From assembly GCA_000565345.1 (NCBI GenBank), contig AQOF01000003.1:67-61982 (forward strand): a stretch of DNA of 61,916 nucleotides, read 5' to 3'. Positions 41,004-50,237 of the stretch are shown piece by piece (the first letter of the stretch is position 1; each line of letters opens with the position of its first letter). Both the position numbers and the translations under genes were made by a program. The notes under the pieces were generated by a model. That model had not been told where the DNA came from and did not search any database. It worked only from the letters and a program-made list of their open reading frames with translations. Origin of the DNA: Salinivibrio costicola subsp. costicola ATCC 33508 = LMG 11651. GTDB taxonomy: Bacteria; Pseudomonadota; Gammaproteobacteria; Enterobacterales; Vibrionaceae.

Positions 41004-41986
41004 GACGACACGCCGTCATCATCGCTGGATGAGGAGGATGAAGCATGAGGTTTTGCTTGCGCTTGCTCTTGCGCTTGTGCCGCTGCGTCTGACGACGGTT
41101 GCGCCGACGACTTGAGCGTATCGGTTTCAGTATTGGGCGTATTAACACTGGGATCGTCAGCGCCAGACGTAGAAGACTGGGATGGCACTGATTGCCGTGA
41201 CTGGTTTTTCCCTTGAAACTCGCGGAGCAACGCGTCCACCCGTTCACTGTATTGATAATCAACCACAGAATCTTTCGATTTCACATGTACATCACCACGC
41301 GCTAACGCGGGCTCTGATTGTAACGTCCAATCCCGTGAGGCTAACATGGCGTCGTCGTAGGCTTCGGTGACCACGGCATAATCATCAGGATGTAACGCGG
41401 CTGTGACGGGATGATCCGCCACGGGAAGTGCAGCTATCGATGCGCGTAATGTCTGTAAAATGACCTGCGGATTGGTTTCTAACTCCACGCCGGTCAGCGA
41501 CTTAGTCAATGCTTGGACCATTACCAAAAGTTGCTGTTCGACGTCTATATCAAGCTTCTCCAATGGATGACTGAGCTGATTAAGAATGGTGTCAAGATGC
41601 TGACAGCGCGTCTCAATTAATGCTTTTCCCTCTTCAACACCCTGCTCATACCCTGCCTTTTTGCCTTCTTCGAATCCTTTTTCGTGCCCTTCTTCTAGGC
41701 CACCCTCTAGCCCTTCTTGATGCCCGAGTTGTTTGCCCTCTTCATAGCCTTCGTCATAACCTTGTTGCCGAATCGCTTCTAGGGCATCGGCCGTTAATGG
41801 CTCTGGGGCCGGCTCACTTTCTTCAACGTCAGTATCCGCTTCTGGCTCCCAGGTCGGATCATAATTGAGCGCAGTATCTTTGGGCAGATTATCTCGATCA
41901 CCATAAGGCGGCAGTGTCCAACGATCGATCGTTTCGGCGTCAGCTTCATTGGCACGAATATAGCCACGGCGTTTATCTAAACTCAT
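41000..41986 (-). CDS. fliH: Flagellar export regulator FliH
   Basis: About 328 residues. A central Gly-periodic helix ([18 protein letters not shown], continuing for about 45 residues with a Gly every fourth position) is the FliH GxxxG repeat region. The C-terminal domain binds FliI, and the tail is Ser/Asp-rich ([15 protein letters not shown]). The ATG at 41986 has GAGG six bases upstream; the TTG at 41992 is less likely. Confidence 0.94.
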   Translation of the reverse strand: MSLDKRRGYIRANEADAETIDRWTLPPYGDRDNLPKDTALNYDPTWEPEADTDVEESEPAPEPLTADALEAIRQQGYDEGYEEGKQLGHQEGLEGGLEEGHEKGFEEGKKAGYEQGVEEGKALIETRCQHLDTILNQLSHPLEKLDIDVEQQLLVMVQALTKSLTGVELETNPQVILQTLRASIAALPVADHPVTAALHPDDYAVVTEAYDDAMLASRDWTLQSEPALARGDVHVKSKDSVVDYQYSERVDALLREFQGKNQSRQSVPSQSSTSGADDPSVNTPNTETDTLKSSAQPSSDAAAQAQEQAQAKPHASSSSSSDDDGVSS

Positions 41987-42015
41987 CGACAACCTCTACG
42001 CGAAAGAAAAGCAAC

Positions 42016-43068
42016 TTATACAAACTCATCACCGCCGCCACCAGTGAGCATCAGCTCACCGGCATCGGCAAGGCGACGCGCAACGGAAAGGATTTCTTTT
42101 TGTGCCCCTTCAACATCGGAGACACGAATTGGCCCCATGGCTTCGATATCATCTTGCAGCATTTCGGCCGCACGTTTAGACATGTTGCGATAGATTTTCT
42201 CGCGTAAATTATCTTCCGCTCCCTTAAGTGCTTTTTGCAGCACTTCTTGCGGCACATCGCGCAATAGGGTCTGTATACCGCGGTCATCCACATCAATTAA
42301 GTTGTCAAAGACAAACATCAAGTCTTGGATTTGTGATGCCATCTCTTCGTCCTGATCACGAATGGAGTCCATTAAGACACCTTCTACACTGTTGTCCATG
42401 TAGTTCATGATTTCGGCAGCCGCTTTTAAGCCACCAATTTTGGCGGCTTGAGCACCCGCTTGGCCAGCAAACTGCTTCTCCATGATTTCGTTTAGTTCGT
42501 GTAATGCCGCTGGCTGGACTTCTTCTAAGTTGGCGATCCGCATCATCAGATCGAGCCGGTCACGCTCAACAAACTGGGAGAGAATTTCTGCTGAATGTTC
42601 AGGATCTAAGTATGACAGCACGATAGTTTGAATCTGCGGGTGCTCGTTGATGATGATGCTGGCGACTTGACGCGGATCCATCCATTTGAGTGAGTCTAAG
42701 CCTTTGGAGCCACTGCCAAGCAAGATTTGGTCAACCAAGTTATTAGCTTTGTCTTCACCCAGCGCCGCCACCAGTGCGTTACGCACAAAGTCTTCGCTTC
42801 CCATCCCAATCGATGTGTATTTTTGGATTTCTTCCAAAAACGCACGATGCACCGCCGCGACCTTGTCCGAGTTAAGATCGGTCATTGATGTCATCGCCGA
42901 ACCGACTCGCTGCACTTGTTTAGGTTCGAGGTGTCGAATGATGCTTGCTGCATCTTGCTCACTTAAACTTAACAGTAAGATGGCGGCTTTCTCAATCCCA
43001 CTTAAAGAGCTGATATCGAAACTTGAGCCGGCTTGCTCTTCACCCGTGTTTGCGACTTCATTTGCCAT
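42016..43068 (-). CDS. fliG: Flagellar motor switch protein FliG
   Basis: 350 residues with the three FliG domains. The torque helix carries the charged set LMFVFDNLIDVDDRGIQTLL, and the C-terminus is the Gly-rich GGGGDEFV typical of the family. It couples the C-ring to the stator. The start overlaps the fliF stop by 11 bp. Confidence 0.97.
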   Translation of the reverse strand: MANEVANTGEEQAGSSFDISSLSGIEKAAILLLSLSEQDAASIIRHLEPKQVQRVGSAMTSMTDLNSDKVAAVHRAFLEEIQKYTSIGMGSEDFVRNALVAALGEDKANNLVDQILLGSGSKGLDSLKWMDPRQVASIIINEHPQIQTIVLSYLDPEHSAEILSQFVERDRLDLMMRIANLEEVQPAALHELNEIMEKQFAGQAGAQAAKIGGLKAAAEIMNYMDNSVEGVLMDSIRDQDEEMASQIQDLMFVFDNLIDVDDRGIQTLLRDVPQEVLQKALKGAEDNLREKIYRNMSKRAAEMLQDDIEAMGPIRVSDVEGAQKEILSVARRLADAGELMLTGGGGDEFV

Positions 43069-44833
43069 CTTCGGTCACCCAGTTTTTTACCGCTTGTGCG
43101 GCCAAGTCTGGCTCATTGGCGACCAGCGCTCGGACCGCTTTTAGCAAGTCTTCGTCTTTATGTAAATTTGGCAGCTCAACATCTGACGCTGACATGGCAA
43201 AATTACTCGAGCCATCGAGCTCTGAACCAATCAAACCAACGTCATCGCCATCTGGGGTAATGGGTAGGCCATCCGGACCCAAGATTTCGCCATTAGGCCC
43301 GACAGTATTGCCATCTTCGTCGATATTGGGGTACAACAGCTTTTTCATCGCTGGGCGAACCAACACCACAATAATCACGATAATGACTAAAGCAGCCGCC
43401 AACCAGCGTACCCAATCATTAAAGTTTGGATGATCCCAGATAGCAACATCTTGTTCGGCAGCTTGCTCAGGTTCAACAAATGGTACGGCGATCACTTCAA
43501 GCACATCACCGCGCTGCTCACTAAATCCTACCCCGCCCATTAATAAGCGGCGGATTTTTGCCAGTTCATCATCCGTTAAAGGTTCTTTAACCACATCACC
43601 GGTGTCCGGATCGACACTTTGCTTAAAATTCACCGCCACTGAAACAGTTTGGCGGTCGATCACGCCTGATTGCGCGCGCCGATGACGAATTGTCGTATCT
43701 AATTCAAAATTACGCGTCGCTTCTCGACTGACCGAACCATTTCCGCCTGCGCCATTTTTTAAATCTCGCACATCCTCTGGAATAGAGGCGTCCGCTGGTG
43801 GTTGATTGCTTAATGCCCCAGGGATACCAGCCACACGGTCGGAGCCGTTATAATCTTCACGTGTGTATTCACTGCGCGTCGCAGGCGTATTGGGGTTATA
43901 TTGCCGTTGCGTTTCTTCCAACGAGCTAAAATCCAGGGCAACATCGACTTGAGAGGTATAATTCCCCAAGCCCAAAACAGGGATGAGAATGGAATCAATT
44001 TTTTCCCGTAACTGGCGCTCTTGTTTGCGTTCTAATTCGTACTCTTTTCGCCGCGCCGCCGACGCGGGATCTTCACTGCCTGAGTTGAGCAAACGTCCAT
44101 GCTGATCAGTGACGGTTACGCGCGTGGGTTTCAGAGAAGGCACTGCGGAGGCCACCATATCAACAATCGAGTCGACTTCTTCCTGGCCTAGGGTATTACG
44201 CCCGCCAAGGGTCAAAAAAACCGTTGCGGACGCTTCTTGGTTGTGACGCACAAAAACACTCTGTTTAGGCAGCGCCAGCAGTACTCTCGCGTTTCGCACT
44301 TGACGCACTTCTTCGATCGCTGCCGCCAGTTGACGTTCACGACTCAGTTTTAAGCGTTCTGTTTCAAGCTTTTGCGATACACCAAAGCCCATATCATTGA
44401 GCAAAATATCGTCGCCCTCTGCCGTGGCTGTATTTAAGCCCGCTCGGGTGAGCCCAAGACGAATGGACGAGTAATCGCTAGAGGGAACGCGGATGGTGTT
44501 TCCATCGAGTTGATAATCGACTTTGCTTTGATCCAGGTGATCGAGAACCGGAATAAGCTCTTCCGTTTCGTACGTACCCAGTGGCCGCATCTCTGGCTCT
44601 TGTACCCAGAAAAAAAGCATCATGATCAGGGCCACGCAGATCGCGACCGCGAGCACCAAGATCAGTTGACGCACCATGTCGAGATCGCCAAATATCGAAT
44701 TTGACGACGTCGATTGTTCGAGTGCATCCGGATCTTGCGCGCTTTGCTCCGCGTCTAGCGTTGCATCGGTCGATGGTAATGCTGCTGCACCATCTGACAC
44801 CGCGAGATCGGTATTTTGATTCTCTTCAGCCAC
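43058..44833 (-). CDS. fliF: Flagellar MS-ring protein FliF
   Basis: 591 residues: membrane helices near residues 55-75 (LILVLAVAICVALIMMLFFW) and 450-470 (WLAAALVIIVIIVVLV), ring-building motifs between, and a C-terminal FliG-binding tail (AVRALVANEPDLAAQAVKNW). The N-terminal acidic extension fits the role of FlhF in MS-ring formation at the pole. It follows fliE by 15 bp. Confidence 0.97.
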   Translation of the reverse strand: MAEENQNTDLAVSDGAAALPSTDATLDAEQSAQDPDALEQSTSSNSIFGDLDMVRQLILVLAVAICVALIMMLFFWVQEPEMRPLGTYETEELIPVLDHLDQSKVDYQLDGNTIRVPSSDYSSIRLGLTRAGLNTATAEGDDILLNDMGFGVSQKLETERLKLSRERQLAAAIEEVRQVRNARVLLALPKQSVFVRHNQEASATVFLTLGGRNTLGQEEVDSIVDMVASAVPSLKPTRVTVTDQHGRLLNSGSEDPASAARRKEYELERKQERQLREKIDSILIPVLGLGNYTSQVDVALDFSSLEETQRQYNPNTPATRSEYTREDYNGSDRVAGIPGALSNQPPADASIPEDVRDLKNGAGGNGSVSREATRNFELDTTIRHRRAQSGVIDRQTVSVAVNFKQSVDPDTGDVVKEPLTDDELAKIRRLLMGGVGFSEQRGDVLEVIAVPFVEPEQAAEQDVAIWDHPNFNDWVRWLAAALVIIVIIVVLVRPAMKKLLYPNIDEDGNTVGPNGEILGPDGLPITPDGDDVGLIGSELDGSSNFAMSASDVELPNLHKDEDLLKAVRALVANEPDLAAQAVKNWVTEDGK

Positions 44834-44848
44834 TGATTAATTCCTACA

Positions 44849-45160
44849 TTAAACAGGCATGTTCATTAATTCTTTATACGCTTCAACCAGTTTGTTGCGC
44901 GTTTGCACTGTTGCGTCAAAGGCCACACTGGATTTGTTCCGAGCGATCATGACATCCGATAAGCTCACATTACGATCGCCTTCATCAAACCGGGTGGCGA
45001 GTTCACCGGATGTTTTTTGCAGTCCATTGACATGATTAATGGCACTGGAGAGCATATCGCCAAACTCTTGGCTAACTTGCTGTCCCGTGGCAGGCTGAGA
45101 CACATTTTTCGCGGCTACCGCCATGGCTTGCATTTCTTGCGTCAGGGCATTGGCTTTCAT
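44849..45160 (-). CDS. fliE: Flagellar hook-basal body protein FliE
   Basis: 103 residues; ends in the family block VMIARNKSSVAFDATVQTRNKLVEAY-like helix (quoted in part: SSVAFDATVQTRNKLVEAY). Joins the MS ring to the rod. The start was moved to the ATG at 45160 (MKANALTQ). First gene of the fliE-flhB operon behind a sigma54 promoter. Confidence 0.94.
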   Translation of the reverse strand: MKANALTQEMQAMAVAAKNVSQPATGQQVSQEFGDMLSSAINHVNGLQKTSGELATRFDEGDRNVSLSDVMIARNKSSVAFDATVQTRNKLVEAYKELMNMPV

Positions 45161-45225
45161 CGTCGATCCTTCCTGTGTCAATTTTTTGTCAAATGAGTCA
45201 GATTTCTATCAGATATCTGTGTGTT

Positions 45226-45241
45226 TGCAACTTTGAGACCA
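45226..45241 (-). promoter_or_regulatory. Sigma54 (-24/-12) promoter of the fliE operon
   Basis: Minus strand TGGTCT-CAAAG-TTGCA; GG and GC spaced by 10. Leader of about 55 nt to fliE. Confidence 0.8.
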
Positions 45242-45270
45242 CTTTAGCAAAAAGCCGCAACACCGCGCGA

Positions 45271-46683
45271 TTATTGGGGAATATCGATGCCAGCATCACG
45301 CATTTTGGCTAATTTGTAGCGTAAGGTTCTCGGGCTAATCCCAAGGCGTTCTGCAACATCTTTGCGGCGTCCTTCACAAGTGCGGATCGTTTCTAAAATA
45401 ATAGAAAATTCCTGATCGCGTAACTCATTGCCCAATCCTACGCCATTGGGAGGCTGCTCAACATGCTCAGTGGCCGTTGGAGGAGAAGCCGGCGCTTGTG
45501 CTTGATGGTTAAAGCGCGTATTCATTACTTGATTTTGTAAGCTAGACGCATCTTGCCAATCTTGCCCCTCCAGTAGAATATCAGAGGCTTGAATGTGCGA
45601 CTGCGTGGCCAAGATTAATGCGCGTTGCATAACGTTATCGAGCTCTCTGACATTACCAGGCCACGGGTACGCGAGCAGTTTCTGTTCGGCATCTGGATGC
45701 AAACTTGGGCAAGGTAAGCCTTGTTTTTGGCAGTGGCGTGACAGTAAATAATGCGCCAGTGGAATAATATCGCCGAGCCGATCACTGAGCGCCGGCCAAG
45801 TGATGGGAAAGACATTCAAGCGATAGTAAAGATCTTCTCGAAAGTGGCCTTGCGCTACGTATTCTTTTAAGTCGCGGTTACTGGTGGCAAGCACCCGCAA
45901 ATCAAGCTGGATACTTTTTCGTCCACCTAAACGCTCAACCTCACGCTCTTGCAACACGCGTAGTAATTTCGCTTGCAACCCAAGCTTCATCTCACTGATT
46001 TCATCCAGTAAAATGGTTCCGCCTTGTGCCTGTTCAAACTTGCCCGGACAAGCCTGAACCGCGCCAGTAAAGGCCCCTTTTTCGTAGCCAAATAACGTGG
46101 CTTCTAACATGTTTTCTGGAATCGCGGCACAGTTAATGGCGACAAAAGCGGCATTGGCACGTGCTGAATGATCGTGAATATAGCGCGCCATGACTTCTTT
46201 TCCTGAGCCTGAAGGCCCTAAGATCATCACATTCGCATCGGTATTTGCTACTTTGTCTGCCAACGCCAGTAAGGCGACGCTTTTTGGATCTTCAGCAATC
46301 GCATCGGAGTCATCGGTTTTGACAGGGGCATAGCGGCTCACCATATTTAACAGCACTTCGGGGGCAAACGGTTTAGCCATGTAATCGATCGCGCCCTCTT
46401 TCATCGCCGCCACGGCATCTTCGATGTTGGCATAGGCCGTCATCAGCAAAACCGGTAAATTCGGCATGTGTGTTTTAATCGAGCGCAAAAGTGCAAGGCC
46501 ATCCATTCCTGCCATTTGCACGTCAGAGACGACAATATCAATGGCCTCTGATTTCAGGGTCACTAAGGCTTGCTCGGCACTGTCCGCTTCTCGCCAGTGA
46601 TACCCTGCCAGCGCCAGTGTATCGACAAGCGCTTCGCGCAACCCTTCATCATCTTCCACGATTAGCACGGTTGTTTGGCTCAT
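45271..46683 (-). CDS. flrC: Sigma54-dependent flagellar response regulator FlrC
   Basis: 470 residues: receiver domain with acceptor Asp54 (IVVSDVQMAGMDG), AAA+ domain (GPSGSGKE, GAFTGA loop in [10 protein letters not shown]) and a Fis-type helix-turn-helix (RKDVAERLGISPRTLRYKL). Activates middle flagellar genes after phosphorylation by FlrB. The start overlaps the flrB stop (ATGA). Confidence 0.95.
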   Translation of the reverse strand: MSQTTVLIVEDDEGLREALVDTLALAGYHWREADSAEQALVTLKSEAIDIVVSDVQMAGMDGLALLRSIKTHMPNLPVLLMTAYANIEDAVAAMKEGAIDYMAKPFAPEVLLNMVSRYAPVKTDDSDAIAEDPKSVALLALADKVANTDANVMILGPSGSGKEVMARYIHDHSARANAAFVAINCAAIPENMLEATLFGYEKGAFTGAVQACPGKFEQAQGGTILLDEISEMKLGLQAKLLRVLQEREVERLGGRKSIQLDLRVLATSNRDLKEYVAQGHFREDLYYRLNVFPITWPALSDRLGDIIPLAHYLLSRHCQKQGLPCPSLHPDAEQKLLAYPWPGNVRELDNVMQRALILATQSHIQASDILLEGQDWQDASSLQNQVMNTRFNHQAQAPASPPTATEHVEQPPNGVGLGNELRDQEFSIILETIRTCEGRRKDVAERLGISPRTLRYKLAKMRDAGIDIPQ

Positions 46684-47729
46684 TGTGTTTCTCCTACGCT
46701 CTCACCATGATCTGCCACCGCCCCTTTGGCAAGCGGCAAACACAATGTAAAACAGGCCCCTTTTTCAGGCTCAGATTGTAAGGTGAGCTTGCCATCATGG
46801 GCATGACACACCATTTGCACAACGGCGAGGCCAAGACCTGTCCCCTGTTGTCGCGTGGTAAAAAAAGGCTCAAGGACTTTGGCATGTAACTCCGGCGCGA
46901 TGCCTGGCCCGTTATCCGCCACCGAAAGTAAAAGGTTATCGCCCTGCAGCCGTGAATCGACAACGACTTGGCAGCCTTTGCCCGCCACCTGGACAGCATT
47001 AATCACAAGATTACTTAAGGCACTGGCTAACGCATTGGGGTTGCCCAACACCTTTACACTTTCGTCGTCACTGTTAATTGCAAAATCAACATCATGTCCT
47101 TGAACGACCGCATCCACCATGGGCTCAAATTCATTAAATAGCTGTTCGACACTGAATACCTTGACCACGTTATTGTCGCCGCCTTTGGCAAATAGCAACA
47201 TGTCATTGACTTGCTTTTCCAGATCATGCAAACGGTCTAACAACTTGAATTGAAAACGCTGCCTGGTCGCATTATTCAGGTTTGGGGCACCTAGGTTGGA
47301 CGCATACAAAATGGCACTCGATAGTGGCGTACGCACCTGATGCGCTAATGATGCCACCATTTTACCTAACGATGATAAACGTTGTAGATCACTGACACGC
47401 GATTGCAATAAACGGGTTTCGGTCATATCGGTAATTAAAATGAGCTGCCCCGAATCGGACGCTGAGATGGCCAGCTTTACTCGCCGACCATCTTTTAGTG
47501 ATACCTCGTGCCCATCATCGTCACGTGGGGAAAAAGCCCGTTGTATCACCTCAAACCAACGCTGCTGAGTCAATGGCTCACCCAGTAGTCGATGCGCCTC
47601 TGGATTGGCTTCAGCAACACGTCCATTGGCGTCCAGCAAGATAACCCCCGCAGGCATAACATCCAGAACTTGCTTATATCGAGTAACTTGTTGATCCACT
47701 GATCCAAGTGGCGACGATTGGGTTTCCAT
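46680..47729 (-). CDS. flrB: Flagellar sensor histidine kinase FlrB
   Basis: 349 residues: N-terminal PAS domain (VMPAGVILLDANGRVAEANP), phospho-acceptor His130 (VASLAHQVRTPLSSA), and HATPase (NLVINAVQVAGKG, DNGPGIAP, GTGLGLAVV). No membrane helices, so a cytoplasmic kinase. Own sigma54 promoter upstream. Confidence 0.94.
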   Translation of the reverse strand: METQSSPLGSVDQQVTRYKQVLDVMPAGVILLDANGRVAEANPEAHRLLGEPLTQQRWFEVIQRAFSPRDDDGHEVSLKDGRRVKLAISASDSGQLILITDMTETRLLQSRVSDLQRLSSLGKMVASLAHQVRTPLSSAILYASNLGAPNLNNATRQRFQFKLLDRLHDLEKQVNDMLLFAKGGDNNVVKVFSVEQLFNEFEPMVDAVVQGHDVDFAINSDDESVKVLGNPNALASALSNLVINAVQVAGKGCQVVVDSRLQGDNLLLSVADNGPGIAPELHAKVLEPFFTTRQQGTGLGLAVVQMVCHAHDGKLTLQSEPEKGACFTLCLPLAKGAVADHGESVGETQ

Positions 47730-47768
47730 TTAAGCAATACACATTTCAATCAAGGTTTTACTCATTTA

Positions 47769-47784
47769 AGCAGGGATTATGCCA
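47769..47784 (-). promoter_or_regulatory. Sigma54 (-24/-12) promoter of flrBC
   Basis: Minus strand TGGCAT-AATCC-CTGCT; GG and GC spaced by 10; about 28 nt leader to flrB. FlrA is the expected activator. Confidence 0.82.
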
Positions 47785-47817
47785 TAAAAATAGTCAATAA
47801 TATCAGCTTGTTGAAGA

Positions 47818-47853
47818 CAAAAAAGCGAAGTCATTTTTTTGACTCCGCTTTTT
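47818..47853 (-). terminator. Terminator after flrA
   Basis: Stem AAGCGAAGTCA/TGACTCCGCTT with one G-U pair, T-rich loop, followed on minus by six T. It separates flrA from the flrBC promoter. Confidence 0.8.
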
Positions 47854-47867
47854 GACACATTACCGAT

Positions 47868-49352
47868 TTATATTAACTCTTCTTTGTTGAGTCCGTACTT
47901 ACGCATTTTTTCCACCAAGGTGGTTCGCCGCATACTCAACATGTCCGCGGCTCTGGCGACGACGCCTGACTGCGCCTCTAGTGCCTGCTTGATCAGATCA
48001 ACTTCTACCTCAGCCAGGGTCTCTTTAAGATTAACGCCCTCGGGAGGCAAACTAGTAAAACCTGGACTGTCAGAAAAGCCTGGCATCTCATCGTCAAACG
48101 CGGGAATATCTGGCTCACAAAACATCGCAGTGAGTGCCTCTCGCTCTGCCATTTCGGTGTCTTCTACCGAATACGCTTCTGGCTGAAATTCAGGAATATC
48201 ACTGTAGCGATATTTCGCGGGAAGGTGATTTACATCCACCATTTGCCCCGGATATAAAATCACCAAGCGTTCGATAAGGTTGGCCAATTCACGCACGTTC
48301 CCCGGCCACTGATGTTCCATTAGCGAATTAATTGCTCGCGGTGAAATATGAATTCGTCCATTTCCTTCACCATCTAGACGAGACATCAGTTCGTGGATAA
48401 GCAAGGGAATATCGTCAATACGATCTCGCAATGCAGGCATCTCAATCGGGAATACGTTGAGTCGGTAATAGAGATCTTCGCGAAATTCGCCTTCTTGGAT
48501 CATCGTTTCCAGTGTGCGGTGAGTGGCAGCAACCACTCTGACATTGGCGCGAATACTTTTATTTCCACCCACTCGCTCAAACGTACGATCTTGAAGGACG
48601 CGTAACAACTTCACTTGCATTGGCATCGGCATATCGCCGATTTCATCCAAAAAGAGCGTTCCACCCTCCGCAAGTTCAAAACGTCCTTTGCGTGCTGAAA
48701 TTGCGCCGGTAAAAGCCCCTTTTTCATGGCCAAAGAGTTCACTTTCGAGGAGCTCTCCGGGAATCGCACCACAGTTCACCGGCACAAAAGGACCGTTCGC
48801 GCGTGAGGATGAATGATGAATATGGCGTGCAACCACTTCTTTACCGGTGCCAGACTCACCTAAAATCAACACACTTGCCTCGGTTGAAGCAACCTGATCA
48901 ATTAAATGACGAACCTGTTCAATCACATCGCTCTTGCCAACCATATTATGAAAGGCGGTATTGTCACCTGCGAGTTGTGGAATACTAAACGCTTGTTTTC
49001 CAGCAAACTCACGGCAATGGTGTAAGGCGTCAAACAATTGTGGGTAATTTAACGGTAAGCCCAGTTCGCCGACATAATTAGGCAACCCGGAAAGTTCACG
49101 ATCATGACGTCGAATCGCAATCACTGGAACATGGTGATAGGTCGCAAGTTGGTCAAGCACTTTCTCTAACAGCGATGTCGAGCGGACGTGACCAAGAAAA
49201 CATGCGCCCCAGTTTTGTTCCCAGAGTGCATCACTGACATCTGTGGTCGAGTGAAGCGCGTAACGCTCGCCGATAAAATCGAGTATCACGCCGAGATCGT
49301 GACGAAACTGGTCATCGTCATCGATAACAAGGATCTTTGCTAAATCTTGCAT
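47868..49352 (-). CDS. flrA: Master flagellar activator FlrA (sigma54-dependent)
   Basis: 494 residues: an N-terminal FleQ-type domain, AAA+ domain ([32 protein letters not shown]) and a C-terminal helix-turn-helix ([20 protein letters not shown]). The receiver-like domain lacks the acceptor Asp: the equivalent position, about 54, is Gly in [10 protein letters not shown], so it is not phosphorylated. c-di-GMP inhibition is known for V. cholerae FlrA and FleQ. The start was set at the ATG at 49352 ([14 protein letters not shown]). Confidence 0.95.
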   Translation of the reverse strand: MQDLAKILVIDDDDQFRHDLGVILDFIGERYALHSTTDVSDALWEQNWGACFLGHVRSTSLLEKVLDQLATYHHVPVIAIRRHDRELSGLPNYVGELGLPLNYPQLFDALHHCREFAGKQAFSIPQLAGDNTAFHNMVGKSDVIEQVRHLIDQVASTEASVLILGESGTGKEVVARHIHHSSSRANGPFVPVNCGAIPGELLESELFGHEKGAFTGAISARKGRFELAEGGTLFLDEIGDMPMPMQVKLLRVLQDRTFERVGGNKSIRANVRVVAATHRTLETMIQEGEFREDLYYRLNVFPIEMPALRDRIDDIPLLIHELMSRLDGEGNGRIHISPRAINSLMEHQWPGNVRELANLIERLVILYPGQMVDVNHLPAKYRYSDIPEFQPEAYSVEDTEMAEREALTAMFCEPDIPAFDDEMPGFSDSPGFTSLPPEGVNLKETLAEVEVDLIKQALEAQSGVVARAADMLSMRRTTLVEKMRKYGLNKEELI

Positions 49353-49380
49353 GTGTGAGATACGTCTGCCCTGATAACTT

Positions 49381-49409
49381 ATTATTATTGTGCCGCTCGT
49401 AAGCAACAA
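49381..49409 (-). promoter_or_regulatory. Possible sigma70 promoter of flrA
   Basis: Minus strand TTGTTG (49404-49409), 17-bp spacer, AATAAT (49381-49386). No sigma54 or sigma28 site was seen here, as expected for the top gene of the cascade. Confidence 0.4.
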
Positions 49410-49461
49410 CAATCTCAATTTTAATCAAGACATTGTAATAGAGAACGCGCATAAGGCAACC

Positions 49462-49485
49462 GGAGACACAGTAAACCTGTGACTC
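49462..49485. repeat. Inverted repeat between fliS and flrA
   Basis: GGAGACACAG and CTGTGACTCC, ten-base arms with one mismatch and a 4-nt loop. No T-run follows on either strand, so it is not an ordinary terminator; it could be a regulator site upstream of flrA or a 3' end structure of fliS mRNA. Confidence 0.6.
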
Positions 49486-49515
49486 CAGTGCCATGTCCGT
49501 CGTTTGGTAGGCGGT

Positions 49516-49920
49516 TTAACTGGTCGCTTGGGTCATATTATGGTATTCAGAGGGAATCTGGTCCCAAGCTGATTTTATCTCTCGCAATAGCTCAATCACA
49601 TCGTCAATGGGTTCTGGCGTATTGTCTAAGTTGGCGGCACTGACTTGTCGAATCATAAAGTCATAAATGGCATCCAAATTATCCGCGATATCACCGCCCT
49701 CATCCATAGATAAACAAGCCCGTAGATTGATAATAATATCCAATGCCTTACCTAGGCGCTCACCTTTGACGGATAAATCGCCTTGTGCCATCGCCGCCTT
49801 GCCTTGAATTAAACGCTCAATAGCCCCGGCCATCAGCATCTGGATAACCTTATGAGGCGACGCGGCGCTTAACTGACTGTCAACCGAGACCTTCTTATAG
49901 GCCTGTAGTGAGCCTCTCAT
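49516..49920 (-). CDS. fliS: Flagellin export chaperone FliS
   Basis: 134 residues, four-helix bundle: SLQAYKKVSVDSQLSAASPH (flagellin-binding N-terminus) and KVIQMLMAGAIERL. Keeps flagellin unfolded until export. The ATG at 49920 has AGGAAG just upstream. Confidence 0.95.
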   Translation of the reverse strand: MRGSLQAYKKVSVDSQLSAASPHKVIQMLMAGAIERLIQGKAAMAQGDLSVKGERLGKALDIIINLRACLSMDEGGDIADNLDAIYDFMIRQVSAANLDNTPEPIDDVIELLREIKSAWDQIPSEYHNMTQATS

Positions 49921-49932
49921 AGTCTTCCTCAC

Positions 49933-50235
49933 CTATTGAAATTTCTTATACAGCTGCACAGACTGCTTCCCCTTGCGCTGCTGTAACAAGCGCTTGGCAG
50001 ATTCTGCTTTGTGCTCTTCGAGCGTATCAATGAGCGTTTTTGTTCTTGCCAACGCCTCGGACCATTGTGGATGACTCGGCGCCTGTGTTGACGCTGCAAT
50101 CTTATCGAGCAGCGTTTTTCTATCATGCAATTGTTGAGCCAGCTTTTCTGGATCAATGTCACTTAAGGTTAAGTGCTGAGCAATGTCTGCATCCATTACC
50201 TCTAACGTGACGAGCCAATCCGCAATCTCTGTCAT
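49933..50235 (-). CDS. flaI: Polar flagellar protein FlaI (FliT-like)
   Basis: 100 residues, helical and charged, between fliD and fliS, the position of FliT/FlaI. In V. parahaemolyticus-type operons this gene is flaI. Probably a FliD chaperone, inferred from position and size; sequence similarity to FliT is weak. Confidence 0.8.
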   Translation of the reverse strand: MTEIADWLVTLEVMDADIAQHLTLSDIDPEKLAQQLHDRKTLLDKIAASTQAPSHPQWSEALARTKTLIDTLEEHKAESAKRLLQQRKGKQSVQLYKKFQ

Positions 50236-50237
50236 GG

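Noticed and set aside
49462-49485. Inverted repeat as the fliS terminator
   Set aside because: Neither strand has a T-run after the stem, so it does not fit intrinsic termination; kept as an unexplained repeat.
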